A stretch of 64,000 bases of DNA from Intestinimonas timonensis (GCF_900626145.1 NZ_LR130817.1:132213-196212), one strand, 5' to 3'. Shown: positions 50,226 to 59,397, counted from the first letter of the stretch. A program made the numbers and translations. The notes: generated by a model from the letters alone, not told the origin.

Positions 50226-51593
50226 GTGAGCACGAAAATACGTTCGGTGGACAGCGGCAGCCCGGCGGAGCGGGCAGGTGTCCGCCCGGGGGAGACCCTG
50301 CTGGAGATCAGCGGCCACCGGGTGGTGGACGTGCTGGACTATAAGTTTTACGGCTATGACGCTAGGCTCACCCTGACGCTCCAGGGGGAGGACGGCCAGC
50401 GGCGGACGTTGAAGCTCCGGAAGGAGGAGGGGGAGGACCTGGGCCTCAATTTTGAGACCTACCTCATGGACCGAGCCCGCTCCTGCGCCAACCAGTGCAT
50501 CTTCTGTTTTGTAGACCAGATGCCGCTTGGAATGCGGAAGACCCTCTATTTTAAAGATGATGACGCCCGGCTTTCCTTCCTGCTGGGCAACTATATCACC
50601 CTCACCAACCTCTCTCAGCGGGAAATCCAGCGGATCTGCGATCTGCGGGTGAGCCCGGTAAACATCTCCGTCCACGCCACCGATCCGGAGCTGCGCACCG
50701 CCATGCTGAAAAATCCCCGGGCGGGGGAGTGCCTGGACGTCATGAAGCGTCTGGCGGCGGCGGGGATCGAGATGAACTGCCAGGTGGTGGCCTGCCCCGG
50801 CGTCAACGATGGCCCCGCCCTGGACCGCACCCTCCGGGAGCTGGGAGAGCTCTATCCCCAGGTGAACAGCGTGGCGGTGGTGCCGGTTGGAGTGACCAAA
50901 TTCCGGGAGGGACTGTGCCATATCGAGCCCTATACTCCGACGCAGGCCGCCGCCCTCATTGACCAGGTGGAGGCCTTCGGACGGGCTTTCCAGGCAGAAC
51001 ATGGCACTGCCTTGGCCTGGTGCTCCGATGAGTTCTACCTCATTGCCGGCCGGAAGCTGCCGGAAAAGTCCTATTATGAGGATATGGCCCAGCTGGAAAA
51101 CGGTGTTGGAATGCTGCGGCTGCTGCTGAGCCAGGCGGCCATGGCCCTGGAGGACCAGGACCCTGAGGCCGTACCCCCTGCCTTTTCGGTGGCGACTGGT
51201 GTGTCAGCGGCGCCTTTTGTGCAGGAAATCGTTGACATGTGCGGGGAAAAATGCGATAAAATAAGAGGAAAGGTCTATCCGATCCGCAATCGTTTTTTCG
51301 GCGAGACCATCACGGTGTCCGGCCTCATCACCGGCACCGACCTGGTGGAGCAGCTCAAGGGGGCGGAGCTGGGGGAGCGGCTGTATATCCCCGCAAACAT
51401 GCTCCGGTCCGGGGAGCGGGTCTTCCTGGACGACATGACCGTGGAGGAGGCACAGGATGCCCTGGGCGTCCCCATCATCCCCCTGGACGAGGAGAGCGGC
51501 TTCGATCTGGTGGATGCCATCTTCGGCCTGCCGGTGGAGCACACTGGCTCCGTCCTTCCACCGGAGGAGGAGTACTACCGCTATAACCCGTAA
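50226..51593 (+). CDS. DUF512 protein: PDZ domain plus radical-SAM core
   Basis: 455 residues. An N-terminal PDZ-like domain (SVDSGSPAERAGVRPGETLL, about 6-70) is followed by a radical SAM core with CANQCIFCFVDQMPLGMRKT (CxxxCxxC for the [4Fe-4S] cluster) and the C-terminal DUF512 domain (FYLIAGRKLPEKSYYEDMAQ, GLITGTDLVEQLK, MLRSGERVFLDDMTVEE). The reaction is unknown. It is regularly found upstream of der, as here with a 28-base gap, which suggests a role in ribosome maturation. The start is a GTG at 50226 with AAGGATG upstream. Confidence 0.9.
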   Translation: MSTKIRSVDSGSPAERAGVRPGETLLEISGHRVVDVLDYKFYGYDARLTLTLQGEDGQRRTLKLRKEEGEDLGLNFETYLMDRARSCANQCIFCFVDQMPLGMRKTLYFKDDDARLSFLLGNYITLTNLSQREIQRICDLRVSPVNISVHATDPELRTAMLKNPRAGECLDVMKRLAAAGIEMNCQVVACPGVNDGPALDRTLRELGELYPQVNSVAVVPVGVTKFREGLCHIEPYTPTQAAALIDQVEAFGRAFQAEHGTALAWCSDEFYLIAGRKLPEKSYYEDMAQLENGVGMLRLLLSQAAMALEDQDPEAVPPAFSVATGVSAAPFVQEIVDMCGEKCDKIRGKVYPIRNRFFGETITVSGLITGTDLVEQLKGAELGERLYIPANMLRSGERVFLDDMTVEEAQDALGVPIIPLDEESGFDLVDAIFGLPVEHTGSVLPPEEEYYRYNP

Positions 51594-51621
51594 GGAGTAT
51601 CATAGAAAGGATGTGCCGCCA

Positions 51622-52947
51622 ATGAAACCTTTGGTCGCCATCGTTGGACGCCCGAATGTGGGAAAGTCCATGCTGTTCAATAAGCTGGTGGGCAAACGCC
51701 TGTCCATCGTTGAGGACACCCCCGGCGTCACCCGTGACCGGCTCTACGCCGAGGCGGAGTGGTGCGGACGTACCTTTGACATCGTGGACACCGGCGGCAT
51801 CGAGCCTGGTACCGACAGCGAGATCCTGACCTTTATGCGCAAGCAGGCGGAGATCGCCATCCAGAACGCCACGGTCATCATTTTCCTCTGCGATATCAAG
51901 ACCGGCCTCACCGCCTCCGACCAGGAGGTGGCCAATATGCTCCTGCGCTCCCGGAAGCCGGTGGTGCTGGCTGTGAACAAGATGGACCAGGTGGGCACCA
52001 CCAACCCGGATATCTACGAGTTCTACAACCTGGGTCTGGGTGATCCCATCGCCGTCTCCGCCGTCCACGGCCACGGCACCGGCGACCTGCTGGACGCCTG
52101 CGTGCAGTACTTCCCCGAGGAGGAGGAAGACGACACCCCCGACGACGTCATCAAGGTGGCCGTCATCGGCAAACCCAACGTGGGCAAGTCCTCCCTCATC
52201 AACCGCATCCTGGGGGAGGAGCGGGTCATTGTCAGCAACATGGCGGGCACCACCCGGGACGCCGTGGACAGCTATTTTGAAAACAAGCAGGGCAAGTACC
52301 TCTTCATCGACACCGCCGGCATGCGGAAGAAATCCAAGGTGGATGACCGGATTGAGAAGTTCTCTGTCCTCCGTGCCACCATGGCCATCGAGCGCAGCGA
52401 CGTCTGTCTCATCCTCATTGACGCCAACGAGGGGGTAACAGAGCAGGACACCAAGGTGGCCGGTCTGGCCCACGAAGCGGGGAAGGCCTGCATCATCGTG
52501 GTCAACAAGTGGGACGCCATCGAGAAGGACGACAAGACCATGGACCGCATGCGTGAGGAGGTCCGCCGGGACCTCTCCTACATGACCTATGCCCCCATTG
52601 TCTTCATCTCCGCCCTCACCGGCCAGCGGGTGAACCGCCTCTTTGAGCTCATCAACTATGTCAACGACCAGTCGGCCATGCGGATTACCACCGGCATGCT
52701 CAACACCCTCCTGGCCGACGCTACCCAGCGGGTGCAGCCTCCCACGGACAAGGGCCGCCGGCTGAAGATCTTCTATATGACCCAGGTGGGCGTGAAGCCC
52801 CCTCACTTCGTCTGCTTCTGCAACGACGCCCAGCTCTTCCACTTCTCCTATCAGCGCTATATTGAAAACCAGATTAGAGCTACCTTTGGCTTGGAGGGGA
52901 CGCCGGTGCGGCTGACCGTCCGGCAGAAGGGCGACAAGGAGGAATGA
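51622..52947 (+). CDS. der: GTPase Der
   Basis: 441 residues with two GTPase domains in tandem: G1 motifs VGRPNVGKSMLFNKL and IGKPNVGKSSLINRI, G3 DTGG and DTAGMRKKSKVDDRIE, G4 NKMD and NKWD, and a C-terminal KH-like domain (KGRRLKIFYMTQVGVKPPHF). It acts in assembly of the 50S ribosomal subunit. The ATG at 51622 has AGAAAGGATG upstream; earlier in-frame codons overlap the previous gene. Confidence 0.97.
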   Translation: MKPLVAIVGRPNVGKSMLFNKLVGKRLSIVEDTPGVTRDRLYAEAEWCGRTFDIVDTGGIEPGTDSEILTFMRKQAEIAIQNATVIIFLCDIKTGLTASDQEVANMLLRSRKPVVLAVNKMDQVGTTNPDIYEFYNLGLGDPIAVSAVHGHGTGDLLDACVQYFPEEEEDDTPDDVIKVAVIGKPNVGKSSLINRILGEERVIVSNMAGTTRDAVDSYFENKQGKYLFIDTAGMRKKSKVDDRIEKFSVLRATMAIERSDVCLILIDANEGVTEQDTKVAGLAHEAGKACIIVVNKWDAIEKDDKTMDRMREEVRRDLSYMTYAPIVFISALTGQRVNRLFELINYVNDQSAMRITTGMLNTLLADATQRVQPPTDKGRRLKIFYMTQVGVKPPHFVCFCNDAQLFHFSYQRYIENQIRATFGLEGTPVRLTVRQKGDKEE

Positions 52948-52950
52948 CGG

Positions 52951-53631
52951 ATGGCACCAATGAACTCAGAGGTATCTCAGAGCTTTCTCCTACTGGCCGG
53001 AGTATTTCTGGGGGTGGCTGCGGTTGCCTATTTTCTTGGGTGCTTCAACGGTGCGGTCATCGTATCCAAATATATCCTCCGAAACGACATTCGAAACCAT
53101 GGCAGCGGCAACGCGGGCCTCACCAATTTCTACCGGGTCTTTGGCGGCGGGCTGACCCTTGTGGTCATCCTCTGTGACGTCATTAAGGCAATCCTCGCCG
53201 TTCTGATCGGGACACTGGTCATCGGTATGGTGACGGGCGGCTGGATGGGGCCAGTTCTGGGTAAGTACTGGGCCGGCCTCTTCTGCCTGCTGGGCCACAT
53301 GTTCCCCTGCATGTTCCACTTCAAGGGCGGCAAGGGCATCCTCTCCGGCGGCACCATCGCCCTTATGCTGGACTGGCGGGTGGCCCTGGTGGTGTGGGGC
53401 GGCTTCCTCATTCTGGCCGTGCTCACCAAGTGGGTGTCCCTGGGCTCCATCTGGGCAGGGGCGTCCTTCCCCTTCGCCACCTGGTTCGTCTATCAGGACC
53501 TCTTCCTGCTGGTCCTGTCCATCATCATCGGCGGCCTCATCGTGTGGAAGCACCGGGGCAACCTGAAGCGCATCCTCAGTGGAACAGAATCCAAGTTCAG
53601 CCTGCATAAGAAGAAGGAGGGAACGCAATGA
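52951..53631 (+). CDS. plsY: Acyl-phosphate glycerol-3-phosphate acyltransferase PlsY
   Basis: 226 residues with about five membrane helices. PlsY motifs: FNGAVIVSKYILRNDIRNHG SGNAG region (SGNAGLTNF), LGHMFPCMFHFKGGKGILSG and the C-terminal HRGNLKRILSGTESKF. It transfers acyl groups from acyl-phosphate to glycerol 3-phosphate, the first step of phospholipid synthesis. It ends in ATGA overlap with gpsA, which makes its substrate. Confidence 0.95.
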   Translation: MAPMNSEVSQSFLLLAGVFLGVAAVAYFLGCFNGAVIVSKYILRNDIRNHGSGNAGLTNFYRVFGGGLTLVVILCDVIKAILAVLIGTLVIGMVTGGWMGPVLGKYWAGLFCLLGHMFPCMFHFKGGKGILSGGTIALMLDWRVALVVWGGFLILAVLTKWVSLGSIWAGASFPFATWFVYQDLFLLVLSIIIGGLIVWKHRGNLKRILSGTESKFSLHKKKEGTQ

Positions 53632-54629
53632 AAACAGCGGTCCTGGGCAGCGGCGGCTGGGGTACGGCCCTAGCTCTGGTGCTGCTGGAAAACGGTAACG
53701 ATGTGACCCTGTGGTCTTACTTCGAAGAGGAGTCCAAGGTCCTCCAGGAGCAGCATGAGAACCGCATGCTCAAGGGAGTGCCCCTGCCGGAGGCCCTCCA
53801 CCTCACCAGCGACCTCGCCTGCGTGAAGGGCTGCCCTATGGTGGTGCTGGCCACCCCCTCCTTTGCAGTGCGCACCACCGCCCGCAACTTGAAGGGGCTG
53901 CTGGACCCGGGCACCGTGGTGGTGTCGGTGTCCAAGGGTATCGAGAAGGACACCTCTATGACCCTCACCGACGTCATCGAGGCTGAGCTGGGTCCCGGCT
54001 ATCCTGTGGTGGCCCTGTGTGGACCCTCCCACGCCGAGGAGGTGGGCCGGAAGGTGCCCACGGCGGTGGTTTCCGCCTCCAAGGACCAGAAGGCCGCCGA
54101 GCTGGTCCAGGACTGCTTCATGAATGGCCGCTTCCGGGTCTACACCTCTCCCGACATCGTGGGCGTGGAGCTGGGGGCCGCCCTGAAGAACATCATCGCC
54201 CTGTGCGCCGGCTGCTGTGACGGCATGGGCTTTGGAGACAACACCAAGGCTGCTCTTATGACCCGTGGCCTCACCGAGATCGCCCGGCTGGGCATGGCCA
54301 TGGGAGGCAAGAAGGAGACCTTTGCCGGTCTCACCGGCGTAGGCGACCTTATTGTCACCTGTACCTCTATGCACTCCCGGAACCGCCGCTGCGGCATCCT
54401 CATCGGCCAGGGTGTGCCGGTGGAGGAGGCTCTCAAGCAGATCGGCGCTGTGGTGGAGGGCTATTACGCCACCGCCACCGGCAAGGAACTGGCCGAGAAG
54501 CTGGGAGTGGAAATGCCCATCACTGAGGCGGCTTACTCCGTCCTCTACGAGGGCAAGGACCCCAGAGAGGTGCTGGTGGAGCTCATGACCCGGGCTAAAA
54601 AGCACGAGATCGAAGACAGTTGGGTATAA
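53628..54629 (+). CDS. gpsA: Glycerol-3-phosphate dehydrogenase [NAD(P)+]
   Basis: 333 residues. The dinucleotide-binding N-terminus is AVLGSGGWGTALALVLLENG; further motifs are VSVSKGIEKDTS, ALCGPSHAEEVGRKVPTAVV, ELGAALKNIIALCAGCCDGM with the catalytic Lys, and GDNTKAALMTRGLTEIARLG. It reduces DHAP to sn-glycerol 3-phosphate for PlsY. Its terminator is interrupted by IS3 copy B. Confidence 0.97.
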   Translation: MKTAVLGSGGWGTALALVLLENGNDVTLWSYFEEESKVLQEQHENRMLKGVPLPEALHLTSDLACVKGCPMVVLATPSFAVRTTARNLKGLLDPGTVVVSVSKGIEKDTSMTLTDVIEAELGPGYPVVALCGPSHAEEVGRKVPTAVVSASKDQKAAELVQDCFMNGRFRVYTSPDIVGVELGAALKNIIALCAGCCDGMGFGDNTKAALMTRGLTEIARLGMAMGGKKETFAGLTGVGDLIVTCTSMHSRNRRCGILIGQGVPVEEALKQIGAVVEGYYATATGKELAEKLGVEMPITEAAYSVLYEGKDPREVLVELMTRAKKHEIEDSWV

Positions 54630-54725
54630 TGGGCATAAGATGAAGAAAGGCCCCCGTTGCGGTTTGAACCGCCCCAAATTGTGCGGACAGCACAAAAAGG
54701 CCTCAATGTAGGGAAATATGAAGTT

Positions 54726-55583
54726 TTAAGCGGAGTGGCGCAGCGTGAGCGGCGCCACTCCAGTTTTTAGCTGGATGCGCTCGTGGTTGTAAAAATTGAT
54801 ATAGCGGTCAATCATCTCATTGGCCTCACAGAATGAGGCCGGTTTATGGCGGTAGATACACTCTGTCTTGAGGATGGAAAAGAAATTTTCCGCCATAGCG
54901 TTGTCGTAACAGTTTTCGCGTCTTGACATGGAAGGCGTAATGCCATAAGATTTTGTCAGGTCGAAGTATGCTTGCGAGGTGTACTGGAACCCCTGGTCGC
55001 TGTGGAGCTGCAACTCCGCAGCGGCCCTCTTTTTCTCCTTGCGCATGGCCAGGCGAATGGTGTCCAGCACCAGGTTGACTGTCTGCTTTGTGCCGGTCTT
55101 GTAGGCAACAATGCTGTTGTCGTAAAGGTCCCGGATCATGGACAGGTACAATACGCCCTGCTTGGTGTGGATGTAGGAGATGTCCGTCACCCATTTGCTG
55201 TTGGGCCTGTTCGCATAAAACTCCCTATTCAGCAGATTCTTGTACTTGTGGACTTGCTGCCCCATCTGCTGCCATTTTCTGCGTCTCCGGATCTCCGCAA
55301 GCAAACCATATTTCTCCATGATACGCAGGATGGTCTTGGGATTACGGTGGATGCCTCGCTTCTTCAGCACCAGCCACATTCTGCGGTAGCCATACGTACG
55401 AAAGCTGCGCTCTCGCTGTTCCGCGATGATTTCTGCAAGGGCCGCGTCTTTCTCCGGCCTGCCCAAACGATGGACGAAATCATAGTATCCGCTGCGGGAT
55501 ACCTGAAAGAAGCGACACATAACGGTTACCGGATATTCGTTTCTGTGCCGGTAGATTACTGCGTATTTTGCCCTTGGCCTCAC
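54726..55583 (-). CDS. IS3-family OrfB transposase (copy B)
   Basis: 285 residues, about 80-90% similar by eye to the copy A protein. DDE residues: KWVTDISYIHTKQG, LQLHSDQGFQYTS and NAMAENFFSILKTECIY. No lesion seen. The start overlaps orfA by 4 bases. Confidence 0.9.
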   Translation of the reverse strand: MRPRAKYAVIYRHRNEYPVTVMCRFFQVSRSGYYDFVHRLGRPEKDAALAEIIAEQRERSFRTYGYRRMWLVLKKRGIHRNPKTILRIMEKYGLLAEIRRRRKWQQMGQQVHKYKNLLNREFYANRPNSKWVTDISYIHTKQGVLYLSMIRDLYDNSIVAYKTGTKQTVNLVLDTIRLAMRKEKKRAAAELQLHSDQGFQYTSQAYFDLTKSYGITPSMSRRENCYDNAMAENFFSILKTECIYRHKPASFCEANEMIDRYINFYNHERIQLKTGVAPLTLRHSA

Positions 55584-55852
55584 TTCCTTCCTGTGGAGCG
55601 CAGAAAATCCCGCAACAGCTCGTTTTCCATCTTTAGCCGTTTGTTCTCATACTTGTACTCCGCCAGTGTTTTTGCGGGTTTACGCCCCCGCGCTTTTGGA
55701 AGGACAGGCTCCTTTAGCCAGCACTGAATAGCCCACCGGCTGATCCCATACTCCCGACATAAAGCACGCTGGCTTTCTCCTCCACGGATTCGTGACACCA
55801 CTTCTTCTCGTATCCCTACCGGATACTTTTTCATCCCTTTTTTTCCGGACAT
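55580..55852 (-). CDS. IS3-family OrfA (copy B)
   Basis: 90 residues, clearly different from copy A OrfA in its N-terminal half: MSGKKGMKKYPVGIREEVVS, then SQRALCREYGISRWAIQCWL (HTH), followed by a shared C-terminal zipper (ENKRLKMENELLRDFLRSTG). The different HTH suggests different end or regulatory specificity, although both elements sit in hairpin loops. Confidence 0.88.
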   Translation of the reverse strand: MSGKKGMKKYPVGIREEVVSRIRGGESQRALCREYGISRWAIQCWLKEPVLPKARGRKPAKTLAEYKYENKRLKMENELLRDFLRSTGRK

Positions 55853-55973
55853 AGCAAGACCCCCTAATGTAGCTTTATTTTCCTACATTAGGGGGCCTTT
55901 TGTCTATTGTCCGGTTTTACTGGAGCTGTTCAATGCCGGAGGGCCTTTTGATGTACAGGTGGAGCGGGAATAA

Positions 55974-56012
55974 AAAAATTCCGCACGATTACATCGTGCG
56001 GAATTTTTTATC
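55974..56012 (-). terminator. Terminator of rpmB, bidirectional
   Basis: AAAAAATTCCGCACGAT pairs with ATCGTGCGGAATTTTTT around TAC; T-runs are present on both strands. It begins 7 bases after the rpmB stop. Confidence 0.85.
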
Positions 56013-56018
56013 CAATTG

Positions 56019-56207
56019 TCACACAGCGCGGGTGACCTTACCCGAACGGAGGCAGCGGGTGCAAACGTACACGTGCTTAGGGCTGCCGTTGACGATCGCC
56101 TTGACGCGCTTCACATTGGGCTTCCAAGGACGATTGGAACGGCGGTGAGAGTGGGACACCTGGATGCCGAACACAACGCCCTTATCGCAAAACTCGCATT
56201 TGGCCAT
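56019..56207 (-). CDS. rpmB: Ribosomal protein L28
   Basis: 62 residues. It starts MAKCEFCDKGVVFGIQVSHS and contains SNRPWKPNVKRVKAIVNG and VCTRCLRSGKVTRA. The cysteine pairs (CEFC, CTRC) mark the zinc-binding form. The ATG at 56207 has AAGGA just upstream and GAGGAGG further back; the longer open frame covers the promoter region. Confidence 0.96.
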   Translation of the reverse strand: MAKCEFCDKGVVFGIQVSHSHRRSNRPWKPNVKRVKAIVNGSPKHVYVCTRCLRSGKVTRAV

Positions 56208-56264
56208 GATTCCTTCAACCTCCTCGCTGGTCAAAGTTTCGCTCATAACAAAGCATCGAATGAT

Positions 56265-56293
56265 ATGATAGCAGATTTTTTCGAAAAATGCAA
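56265..56293 (-). promoter_or_regulatory. Promoter of rpmB
   Basis: On the minus strand TTGCAT (56288-56293), 17-base spacer, TATCAT (56265-56270), about 58 bases before the start codon. Confidence 0.75.
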
Positions 56294-56342
56294 GTGCTAA
56301 TTTCGATTTTCTCCGCAATTTTCCGTGGGGGTGGAATAGCCG

Positions 56343-56371
56343 TTGCGAAATGGGGGGAAGTCGGTTATACT
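56343..56371 (+). promoter_or_regulatory. Promoter of hprK
   Basis: TTGCGA (56343-56348), 17-base spacer, TATACT (56366-56371), about 52 bases before the hprK start. It diverges from the rpmB promoter. Confidence 0.75.
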
Positions 56372-56423
56372 AAGGTGGAAAAAACCCCTGAAGCGGGGCG
56401 TATACGGCAGTGGAAAAGGAGTG

Positions 56424-57377
56424 ATGGATGTGGAGAACCGGTATTCCGTCAAGCTGGGGAAACTCATCGAGGAATTTGATCTGGAAGTCCTCCGTGGCGT
56501 GGAAAATTATCAGGACGTGCTCATCCAGCGGGAGGATGTGAATCGTCCGGGTCTGCAGCTGGTGGGTTTTTTCGATTATTTTGACGCCAAGCGGATGCAA
56601 CTGTTGGGCCGGGTGGAGAGCACCTATCTGGAGCAGATCAGCTCGGAGGAGCGCCGCAAGTGCTTTGACGCCTTCCTGGCCCACGACATCCCGGCCTTGG
56701 TCATCACCCGGGGCATGGAGCCCTTCCCGGAGCTCATGGAGATGGCGGAGAAGTATGACCGCACCATCCTTCGCACCCAGGAGACTACAACAGCCTTCAT
56801 GGGCGCGCTGATTCTGGCCTTGCGCAACTACCTGGCGCCTCGGATCACCCGCCACGGCGTGCTGGTGGAGGTATACGGCGAGGGCGTGCTGCTGCTGGGC
56901 GAGTCCGGCGTGGGCAAGAGCGAGACCGCCATCGAGCTGGTGAAGCGCGGCCATCGGCTGGTGGCCGATGACGCCGTGGAGATCAAGCGGGTGGGTGTAA
57001 AGCGCCTGGTGGGCTCCGCCCCTGAGCTCATCCGCCACTATATCGAGCTGCGGGGCATCGGCGTTGTGGACGTGCAGCAGCTCTTTGGTATGTCGGCCGT
57101 CCGTGAGGACCAGGACATCGATCTGGTGGTCAACCTGGAGCAGTGGAACGACGAGACCATGTACGACCGTCTGGGCCTGGAGCAGCTCTACACAGTGATC
57201 CTGGATGTAAAGGTCCCCGCCCTCACCGTACCGGTGAAGCCGGGCCGGAACCTGGCCATCATCGTAGAGGTGGCGGCCATGAACAACCGCCACAAGAAGA
57301 TGGGCTACAATGCCGCCCAGGCATTTACCCAGCAGATCAACGAGCACTTTGACCAGGCCCTCAGCGGTCAGCTGTGA
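56424..57377 (+). CDS. hprK: HPr kinase/phosphorylase
   Basis: 317 residues, full length. The N-terminal domain (YSVKLGKLIEEFDLEVLRGV) is followed by the kinase domain with GVLLLGESGVGKSETAIELV (P-loop), HRLVADDAVEIKRV and the HPrK signature IELRGIGVVDVQQLFGMSAV, ending with PVKPGRNLAIIVEVAAMNNR. It phosphorylates Ser46 of HPr and removes the phosphate, controlling carbon catabolite repression and PTS activity. AAAGGAG lies close to the ATG at 56424; a GTG at 56430 is possible. Confidence 0.95.
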   Translation: MDVENRYSVKLGKLIEEFDLEVLRGVENYQDVLIQREDVNRPGLQLVGFFDYFDAKRMQLLGRVESTYLEQISSEERRKCFDAFLAHDIPALVITRGMEPFPELMEMAEKYDRTILRTQETTTAFMGALILALRNYLAPRITRHGVLVEVYGEGVLLLGESGVGKSETAIELVKRGHRLVADDAVEIKRVGVKRLVGSAPELIRHYIELRGIGVVDVQQLFGMSAVREDQDIDLVVNLEQWNDETMYDRLGLEQLYTVILDVKVPALTVPVKPGRNLAIIVEVAAMNNRHKKMGYNAAQAFTQQINEHFDQALSGQL

Positions 57378-57405
57378 GCCTGTTGGAGAAAAAGGAGGAC
57401 CCGTC

Positions 57406-58338
57406 TTGACCAAGCCCATCCCCATCCTGCTGGACGGCGACCCAGGCCATGACGACGCCATGGCCTGGATGCTGGCCCAGTCCTCGCACCTGCTGGAGAT
57501 CCGGGGCGTCACCTCGGTCTGCGGCAACCAGACCATTGAGAAAACCACCTATAACGCCCAGCGGGTCATGACTCTGCTGGGGATCGACGCTCCCCTTGCC
57601 AAGGGCCGCACCGGCCCTCTGATTGCCGAGCACATGGCTGCCCCCAGTGTCCACGGTGAGTCCGGTCTCGACGGCCCTGTCCTGCCGGAGCCGGCGGTCT
57701 TTCCGGTGGACCTGCCCGCCTGTGCCCTCATGGCCAAGGCACTGGAGGAGAGCACGGAGCCGGTGACCCTGGTGCCCACCGGCCCGCTCACCAACGTAGC
57801 CAGCCTTCTCCTCACCCGTCCCGACCTGAAGGGGAAGATCGCCGGCATCTCTATGATGGGCGGCGGTGTCACCCGTGGGAACTGGACTCCGGCGGCGGAG
57901 TTCAACATCCTGGTGGACCCGGAGGCCGCCGACCTGGTGTTCCGCTCCGGCATACCGATTACCATGGCCGGTCTGGATGTGACCGAAAAGGCCCTGGTCT
58001 TCCCGGAGGATTTTGAGACCATTCGGGCCCTTGGCAATCCGGTGGCCTCAGTGGTGGCTGACTGGCTGGAATTTTTCTACGGCTTCCATAGAAAGCTGGG
58101 CTATGCCGGAGCGCCCGTCCACGACGCGGTGGCAGTGGCTGCCCTCATTGCGCCGGAGCTCTTCCATATGGAGGAGATGTATGTGGCGGTGGAGACCCAG
58201 GGTACCTACTGCCGGGGTGCCACCATCGGCGACCGGTATCACCTTTCTGACCATGCCCCCAACGCCCGGGTCATTCTGGACCTGGACCGGGAGGGGTTCG
58301 TGGGCCTGTTGACCAAGGCCGCCTCCTCTTACAGCTGA
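57406..58338 (+). CDS. Nucleoside hydrolase, first of a tandem pair
   Basis: 310 residues of the inosine-uridine hydrolase family. The Ca2+/ribose site is ILLDGDPGHDDAMAWMLAQS; other motifs are TSVCGNQTIEKTTYNAQRVM, VTLVPTGPLTNVASLLL, MMGGGVTRGNWTPAAEFNIL and APVHDAVAVAALIAP with the C-terminal Asp. It cleaves N-glycosidic bonds of nucleosides to base and ribose; the base preference is unknown. The start is a TTG at 57406 with AAAGGAGG 7 bases upstream. It shares its last base with the first base of the next open frame. Confidence 0.9.
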   Translation: MTKPIPILLDGDPGHDDAMAWMLAQSSHLLEIRGVTSVCGNQTIEKTTYNAQRVMTLLGIDAPLAKGRTGPLIAEHMAAPSVHGESGLDGPVLPEPAVFPVDLPACALMAKALEESTEPVTLVPTGPLTNVASLLLTRPDLKGKIAGISMMGGGVTRGNWTPAAEFNILVDPEAADLVFRSGIPITMAGLDVTEKALVFPEDFETIRALGNPVASVVADWLEFFYGFHRKLGYAGAPVHDAVAVAALIAPELFHMEEMYVAVETQGTYCRGATIGDRYHLSDHAPNARVILDLDREGFVGLLTKAASSYS

Positions 58339-58352
58339 TGGGGGGAACAAGG

Positions 58353-59300
58353 ATGGATAAAAAGAGACAGCCGGTGATCGTGGACTGTGATCCCGGTATT
58401 GACGACGCTGTGGCGCTGCTGCTTGCCGCCAGGGCGCCGGAGCTGGAACTGGTGGCGGTGACAGCGGTGGCTGGCAACGTGGGGCTGGACAAGACCAGCC
58501 TCAATGCCAGACGCGTCCTCACCCTGGCCGGGGTGGAGGTGCCTGTCTATGCGGGTGCCGCCGGTCCCATGTTTGGGGAGCAGGTGACAGCGGACGAGGT
58601 CCATGGGGCCGATGGATTGCTGGGCATTCCGGCACCGGAGCCCGCCTTCTCCCTGGGTGAGGAGGCTGCCTGGGATGTGATTTGGCAAAAGGCCCTGAGC
58701 TATGGGGGAGAGCTGGAGATCGTAGCCACCGGCCCTCTGACCAACCTGGGGATCGCCCTTACCAAGTACCCGCAGCTCCCGGCATATATCAAGCGAATTG
58801 TCCTCATGGGGGGTGCCACCGACTTTGGAAACACCACCCCGGCAGCAGAGTATAATATTTATGCCGATCCGGAGGCGGCGGACATGGTCTTCCGCTCTGG
58901 TATCCCGCTGGTGGTGTGCGCCCTGGACGTGACCCACAAGGCCTATTTCACCCAGGCGGAGATTGACCGCCTGGAAGCGCTGGGAACACCCCAGGCCGTC
59001 TTTGCGGCCAAGACCATGGGCTTCGGCGTGGAGTGGCACCAGAAGTTTCTGGTGCCCGGTGCCCCTATGCACGACCCCTGTGCCATGATGTACGCTCTGG
59101 AGCCGGAGCTGTTTGGCGGGGTGTCCTGCTGGATGGGAGTGGAGTGCCAGGGAAAGCACACCCGCGGCAAGACGGTGACGGATGCCTTCAGCGACGCCAA
59201 GTCGCCCTCTGGCAGCAACGCTGTCCTCGTCAACCGGGTGGATCGGGCGCAGTTTGTGGAGCATCTGATCGGGCGGCTGGCGGCCTACGGCACGACGTAA
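58353..59300 (+). CDS. Nucleoside hydrolase, second of a tandem pair
   Basis: 315 residues, same family: PVIVDCDPGIDDAVALLLAA, VTAVAGNVGLDKTSLNARRV, IVATGPLTNLGIALTKYPQL, LMGGATDFGNTTPAAEYNIY and GAPMHDPCAMMYALEPELFG. It differs enough from the first copy that the two probably have different preferences. The ATG at 58353 follows GGGGGGAACAAGG; 14 bases separate it from the previous stop. Confidence 0.92.
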   Translation: MDKKRQPVIVDCDPGIDDAVALLLAARAPELELVAVTAVAGNVGLDKTSLNARRVLTLAGVEVPVYAGAAGPMFGEQVTADEVHGADGLLGIPAPEPAFSLGEEAAWDVIWQKALSYGGELEIVATGPLTNLGIALTKYPQLPAYIKRIVLMGGATDFGNTTPAAEYNIYADPEAADMVFRSGIPLVVCALDVTHKAYFTQAEIDRLEALGTPQAVFAAKTMGFGVEWHQKFLVPGAPMHDPCAMMYALEPELFGGVSCWMGVECQGKHTRGKTVTDAFSDAKSPSGSNAVLVNRVDRAQFVEHLIGRLAAYGTT

Positions 59301-59327
59301 CGCCTGAAAACACAGGAGAAAACGGAT

Positions 59328-59365
59328 CAGGCCCCGGGGCATTTTTCCCGGTGTTTCGGGGCCTG
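59328..59365 (+). terminator. Terminator of the hprK-nucleoside hydrolase transcript
   Basis: CAGGCCCCG (59328-59336) pairs with CGGGGCCTG (59357-59365) around 20 bases, followed by GAAAAATTTTTTG. Confidence 0.65.
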
Positions 59366-59397
59366 GAAAAATTTTTTGAGAAATTTGAAAAAAGGGC

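Larger units (their letters stand above)
54665..55932 (-). mobile_element. IS3-family element, copy B, 1268 bp
   Basis: A diverged relative of copies A and C with the same organisation. Ends: TGAACCGCCCCAAATTGTGC at 54665 and TGAACAGCTCCAGTAAAACC (reverse complement) at 55932. The hairpin near the left IS end (about 55857-55909, CCCCCTAATGTAG with CTACATTAGGGGG) is also conserved. No clear target duplication is visible. Confidence 0.88.
54646..55951 (+). terminator. gpsA terminator split by IS3 copy B
   Basis: AAAGGCCC at 54646-54653 and GGGCCTTTT at 55942-55950 are complementary and, without the IS, would be separated by a short loop and followed by TTTTG, 17 bases after the gpsA stop. The IS3 element sits in the loop. 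Confidence 0.65.
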
